DNA of 64,000 nucleotides, from positions 423,917 to 487,916 of the forward strand of contig NZ_BMWC01000006.1 of assembly GCF_014651035.1 (NCBI RefSeq), written 5' to 3'. The position numbers and the translations under genes were made by a program. Each line of letters begins with the position of its first letter. Position 1 is the first letter of the stretch. The notes below the pieces were generated by a model that worked only from the letters and a program-made list of their open reading frames with translations, was not told where the DNA came from and made no database searches. This DNA comes from Streptomyces lomondensis. Lineage in GTDB: Bacteria > Actinomycetota > Actinomycetes > Streptomycetales > Streptomycetaceae. Below are positions 61,752 to 64,000 of the stretch, in pieces.

Positions 61752-63617
61752 TCAGTCCTTCTCCTCCGAGGAGGCGTCCTCGCCCTCACTCTCGTCCTCG
61801 GCGAGGGCGTCCATGAACTCCACCCCGTCCAGCTCGGCGAGCCGGTCCGAGGCGTCCGTGCTGCCGTCCCGGTCGACCTCGACGGCCTTCGCGAACCACT
61901 CCCGCGCCTCGCTCTCCCGCCCGGCGGCCAGCAGCGCGTCGGCGTACGCGTACCGCAGTCGCGCGGTCCAGGGCTGCACGGAGTTGGAGGCCAGCTCCGG
62001 GCTCTGCAACGTCACGATGGCCGCGTCCAGCTGCCCCATGTCCCGCCGCGCACCGGCCGCGACGAGCCGCATCTCGACCTGTCCCGCCTTGTCGAGCTTG
62101 TGCACCTCGGGCGCCCCGGCCATGTCCAGCGCCTTCTCCGGCCGCCCGAGCCCACGCTCGCAGTCGGCCATGACGGGCCACAGATCGACGTTCCCGGTCA
62201 TCCGCTTGGCGGCCCGGAACTCGGCCAGCGCCTCGCCGTACTTCTGGCTCGCGTACGCGGCGAACCCGGCGGCCTCCCGTACGGCGGCGACACGCGACGC
62301 CAGCCGCAGCGCCACCCTGGAGTAGCCGTACGCGCCCTCGGGGTCCTCGTCGAGGAGCCGCGCGACCATCACCAGGTTCCTGGCGACATCGTCCGCGAGC
62401 GTCTTCGGCAGGCTCTGAAGCTCCTGCCGTACGTCCTTGTCGATCTCGTCGCCGGTGACGTCCTCGGGGATCGGCAGCCGCTTGATCGGCTCCCGGTCCC
62501 GGTCGCGCTCCTCACGGAACCGGCCGGCGCCGCGCCTGTCGTCCCGCCTGTCATCGCGCCTGTCGTCACGGCCCCGGAAGCCCCCGGGACGCCCTCCGCG
62601 GTCGTCGCGCCGGGGCCCGCCGCGGCCCCCACGGTCGTCGCGCCCTCGGAAGCCGCCACGGTCGCCGCGGTTGTCGTCGCGCCGGAACTCGCCGCGCTCG
62701 CTGCGGGGGCCGTCGTCGCGCCGGAAGCCGGGACGGCCGCCCCGACCGGCGTCGTCGCGCCGGAAACCGCCACGGTCTCCGCGATCGTCCCCGCGGCGCT
62801 CGTCACGGCGGTCGTCGCGACGCTCATCACGGCGGTCGTCACGCCGGTCGTCACGGCCTCGGAAGCCACCGCGGTCGTCACGGCGGAAGCCGCGGTCGCG
62901 GTCGTCGCTACGGAAGGCGGGACGGTCACCGCGGTCGTCACGCCGGAATCCGCCCCGGTCACGGTCGTCACCGCGGTAGCCGCGATCGCGGGTGTCGCGA
63001 CGCTCTCCACGGTCGTCGCGGCGGGCGAATCCGCCGCGGTCACCCTCGCGCCTGTCGTCGCGACGGTCGTCCCGGCGGTCATCGCGCCTGTCATCCCGAC
63101 GGTCGTCACGCCTGTCATCCCGACGGTCGTCACGGCGGAAGCCACCGCGCGGCCCACGGTCGTCACCTCGGCGGACATCGCCGCGGCGGTCGTCCCGGCG
63201 ATCGTCGCGCCGGCCGTAGCCACCACCACGGTTGTCGTCGCGGCGGTTGTCGTCGCGGCGGAAACCGCCACGGTCTCGGTCGTCACGGCGCTCTCCGCGG
63301 TCGTCGCGCCGGAAGGCGGGACGGTCACCGCGGTCGTCGCGCCGGAATCCACCCCGGTCACGGTCGTCCCTGCGCGGCCCCCGGTCACGGTCACGGTCAC
63401 GGTCGTCACGCCGGCCGTGCCCACCACCACGGTTGTCGTCTCGCCGGAAGCCACCACGCTCCCCGCGGTCGGCACGGTCACCACGGTCGCTCCGGCGGAA
63501 GCCGCCACGGTCCCCGCGGTCTCCACGGTCCCCGCGCTGACCACCGCGGTCGTTCCGGTCGCCCTCCCGTCGTCGCTGGTCGCGCTCCGGTCGGTCGTCG
63601 GGAGAGTTGGTGGACAT
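61752..63617 (-). CDS. Arg/Asp-repeat protein with TPR-like C-terminus
   Basis: The product is 621 residues. The first about 390 residues are low complexity, built from short repeats such as DDRRDDRRDDRR and GGFRRDDRGDRPAF, nearly all Arg, Asp and Gly. The C-terminal about 200 residues are helical repeats of TPR type (for example ARNLVMVARLLDEDPEGAYG and YASQKYGEALAEFRAAKRM) and end acidic. The N-terminus resembles RGG/RDD RNA-binding or phase-separating tails. Function is unknown. It is placed next to the rRNA operon. ATG at 63617 with AGGAG upstream. Confidence 0.82.
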   Translation of the reverse strand: MSTNSPDDRPERDQRRREGDRNDRGGQRGDRGDRGDRGGFRRSDRGDRADRGERGGFRRDDNRGGGHGRRDDRDRDRDRGPRRDDRDRGGFRRDDRGDRPAFRRDDRGERRDDRDRGGFRRDDNRRDDNRGGGYGRRDDRRDDRRGDVRRGDDRGPRGGFRRDDRRDDRRDDRRDDRRDDRRDDRRDDRREGDRGGFARRDDRGERRDTRDRGYRGDDRDRGGFRRDDRGDRPAFRSDDRDRGFRRDDRGGFRGRDDRRDDRRDERRDDRRDERRGDDRGDRGGFRRDDAGRGGRPGFRRDDGPRSERGEFRRDDNRGDRGGFRGRDDRGGRGGPRRDDRGGRPGGFRGRDDRRDDRRDDRRGAGRFREERDRDREPIKRLPIPEDVTGDEIDKDVRQELQSLPKTLADDVARNLVMVARLLDEDPEGAYGYSRVALRLASRVAAVREAAGFAAYASQKYGEALAEFRAAKRMTGNVDLWPVMADCERGLGRPEKALDMAGAPEVHKLDKAGQVEMRLVAAGARRDMGQLDAAIVTLQSPELASNSVQPWTARLRYAYADALLAAGRESEAREWFAKAVEVDRDGSTDASDRLAELDGVEFMDALAEDESEGEDASSEEKD

Positions 63618-63680
63618 GGTGACTCCTGTCTTCGGTACCGCAAGTCATTCTCGCGCAGCCGGCTGCCCAGCGCGCAGTGC

Positions 63681-63732
63681 AAAACAAAAAGGACCCCTGG
63701 TCCCAGCTGAACGCTGGTGACCAGGGGTCCTT
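63681..63732 (-). terminator. rRNA operon terminator
   Basis: A 14-bp stem (63689-63702 with 63719-63732) contains an inner 5-bp stem. On the minus strand it is followed by TTTTTGTTTT. It lies just after the 5S rRNA gene. Confidence 0.9.
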
Positions 63733-63740
63733 CCAAAGAT

Positions 63741-63860
63741 TGTTCGGCGGCGTCCTACTCTCCCACAGGGTCCCCCCTGCAGTACCATCGGCGCTGTAAG
63801 GCTTAGCTTCCGGGTTCGAAATGTAACCGGGCGTTTCCCCTACGCTATAACCACCGAAAC
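63741..63860 (-). rRNA. rrf: 5S ribosomal RNA
   Basis: On the minus strand the sequence begins GTTTCGGTGGTTATAGCGTA and ends with the complementary GACGCCGCCGAAC run. Internal 5S signatures CGCCCGGTTACATTTCGAAC and GGAAGCTAAGCC are present. Length about 120 bases. It is the last gene of an rRNA operon. Confidence 0.96.
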
Positions 63861-63964
63861 CCTAATGGTTTCGAGCGAACAAGCACACTCTTCAATTGTT
63901 TGTTCTGCTCAAAGCCGACAACTGTTCGTTGTCTCAGAACTAACACAGTGGACGCGAGCAACTG

Positions 63965-64000
63965 AGGACAAGCCCTCGGCCTATTAGTACCGGTCAACTC
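63965..64000 (-). rRNA. rrl: 23S ribosomal RNA, 3' end only
   Basis: On the minus strand the window edge reads GAGTTGACCGGTACTAATAG and continues GGCCGAGGGCTTGTCC, the conserved 3' end of Streptomyces 23S rRNA. The exact 3' boundary is approximate. The gene continues beyond the right edge. Confidence 0.9.

Noticed and set aside
62369..63736. 455-codon Val/Thr/Gly-rich frame overlapping the Arg/Asp-repeat gene
   Set aside because: It is the same-strand frame-shifted reading of the repeat. The accepted frame has a ribosome site and a TPR-like C-terminal region.

Overview
The window is high-GC DNA with the codon usage, GTG/TTG starts and GGAGG-type ribosome sites of a filamentous actinomycete. 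Its gene content points to Streptomyces: streptogrisin-type secreted proteases, an SflA/SepF-like division protein, an Rpf-type muralytic enzyme, TlyA, ScpA/ScpB next to a ParA ATPase, and a DmdR1/IdeR-type iron box. Most of it is chromosome-core sequence. I see no prophage, transposase or secondary-metabolite cluster. The right edge enters an rRNA operon on the minus strand (end of 23S, then 5S and a terminator).

Left part (1-15.1 kb). The 5' portion of a DnaE2/ImuC-type polymerase gene is preceded by LexA-box-like sites. Next come a membrane protein, two tandem streptogrisin-like proteases, a DUF5685-like protein with an extreme cysteine-rich tail divergent from an SflA-like gene, an acyl-CoA dehydrogenase, an MFS exporter, a GT-C mannosyltransferase-like protein, a PAP2 phosphatase and an I78 protease inhibitor.

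15.5-27 kb. A stand-alone cytochrome oxidase subunit I gene overlaps a WYL regulator tail to tail. A complete Liv-type ABC importer follows, split over two divergent operons. One arm encodes lipoprotein, binding protein and WYL regulator. The other encodes a small membrane protein, a LivH-LivM-LivG fusion and LivF. The two nucleotide-binding domains carry complementary defects. Then come an Rpf/LysM protein with a long leader and two uncharacterised genes.

26.5-43.7 kb. The minus-strand housekeeping runs are aroH-tyrA, cmk-plsC-der, nrtR-ADP-ribosylglycohydrolase (with a perfect 22-bp-arm inverted repeat at the nrtR start), and parA-RHH-scpA-scpB-rluB with overlapping ends. Alanine dehydrogenase, a STAND/TPR protein and an ADP-ribose pyrophosphatase follow.

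43.8-64 kb. This part holds pyrG, a GH15 hydrolase, an LLM oxidoreductase, a PucR regulator, a glycosyltransferase, and the run tlyA-nadK with recN beyond it. A decayed type I-E-like CRISPR remnant sits between nadK and recN. It then has an SCP2-domain gene, an iron-box-controlled siderophore ABC importer without its binding protein, a NagD-like phosphatase, a DUF1015 protein, an Arg/Asp-repeat TPR protein and the rRNA genes.

No clearly new multi-gene system is visible. The most notable items are the asymmetric fused Liv transporter, the CRISPR remnant, the cysteine-rich DUF5685-like protein, the NrtR operator and the P-loop Lys-to-Arg changes in two ATPases.
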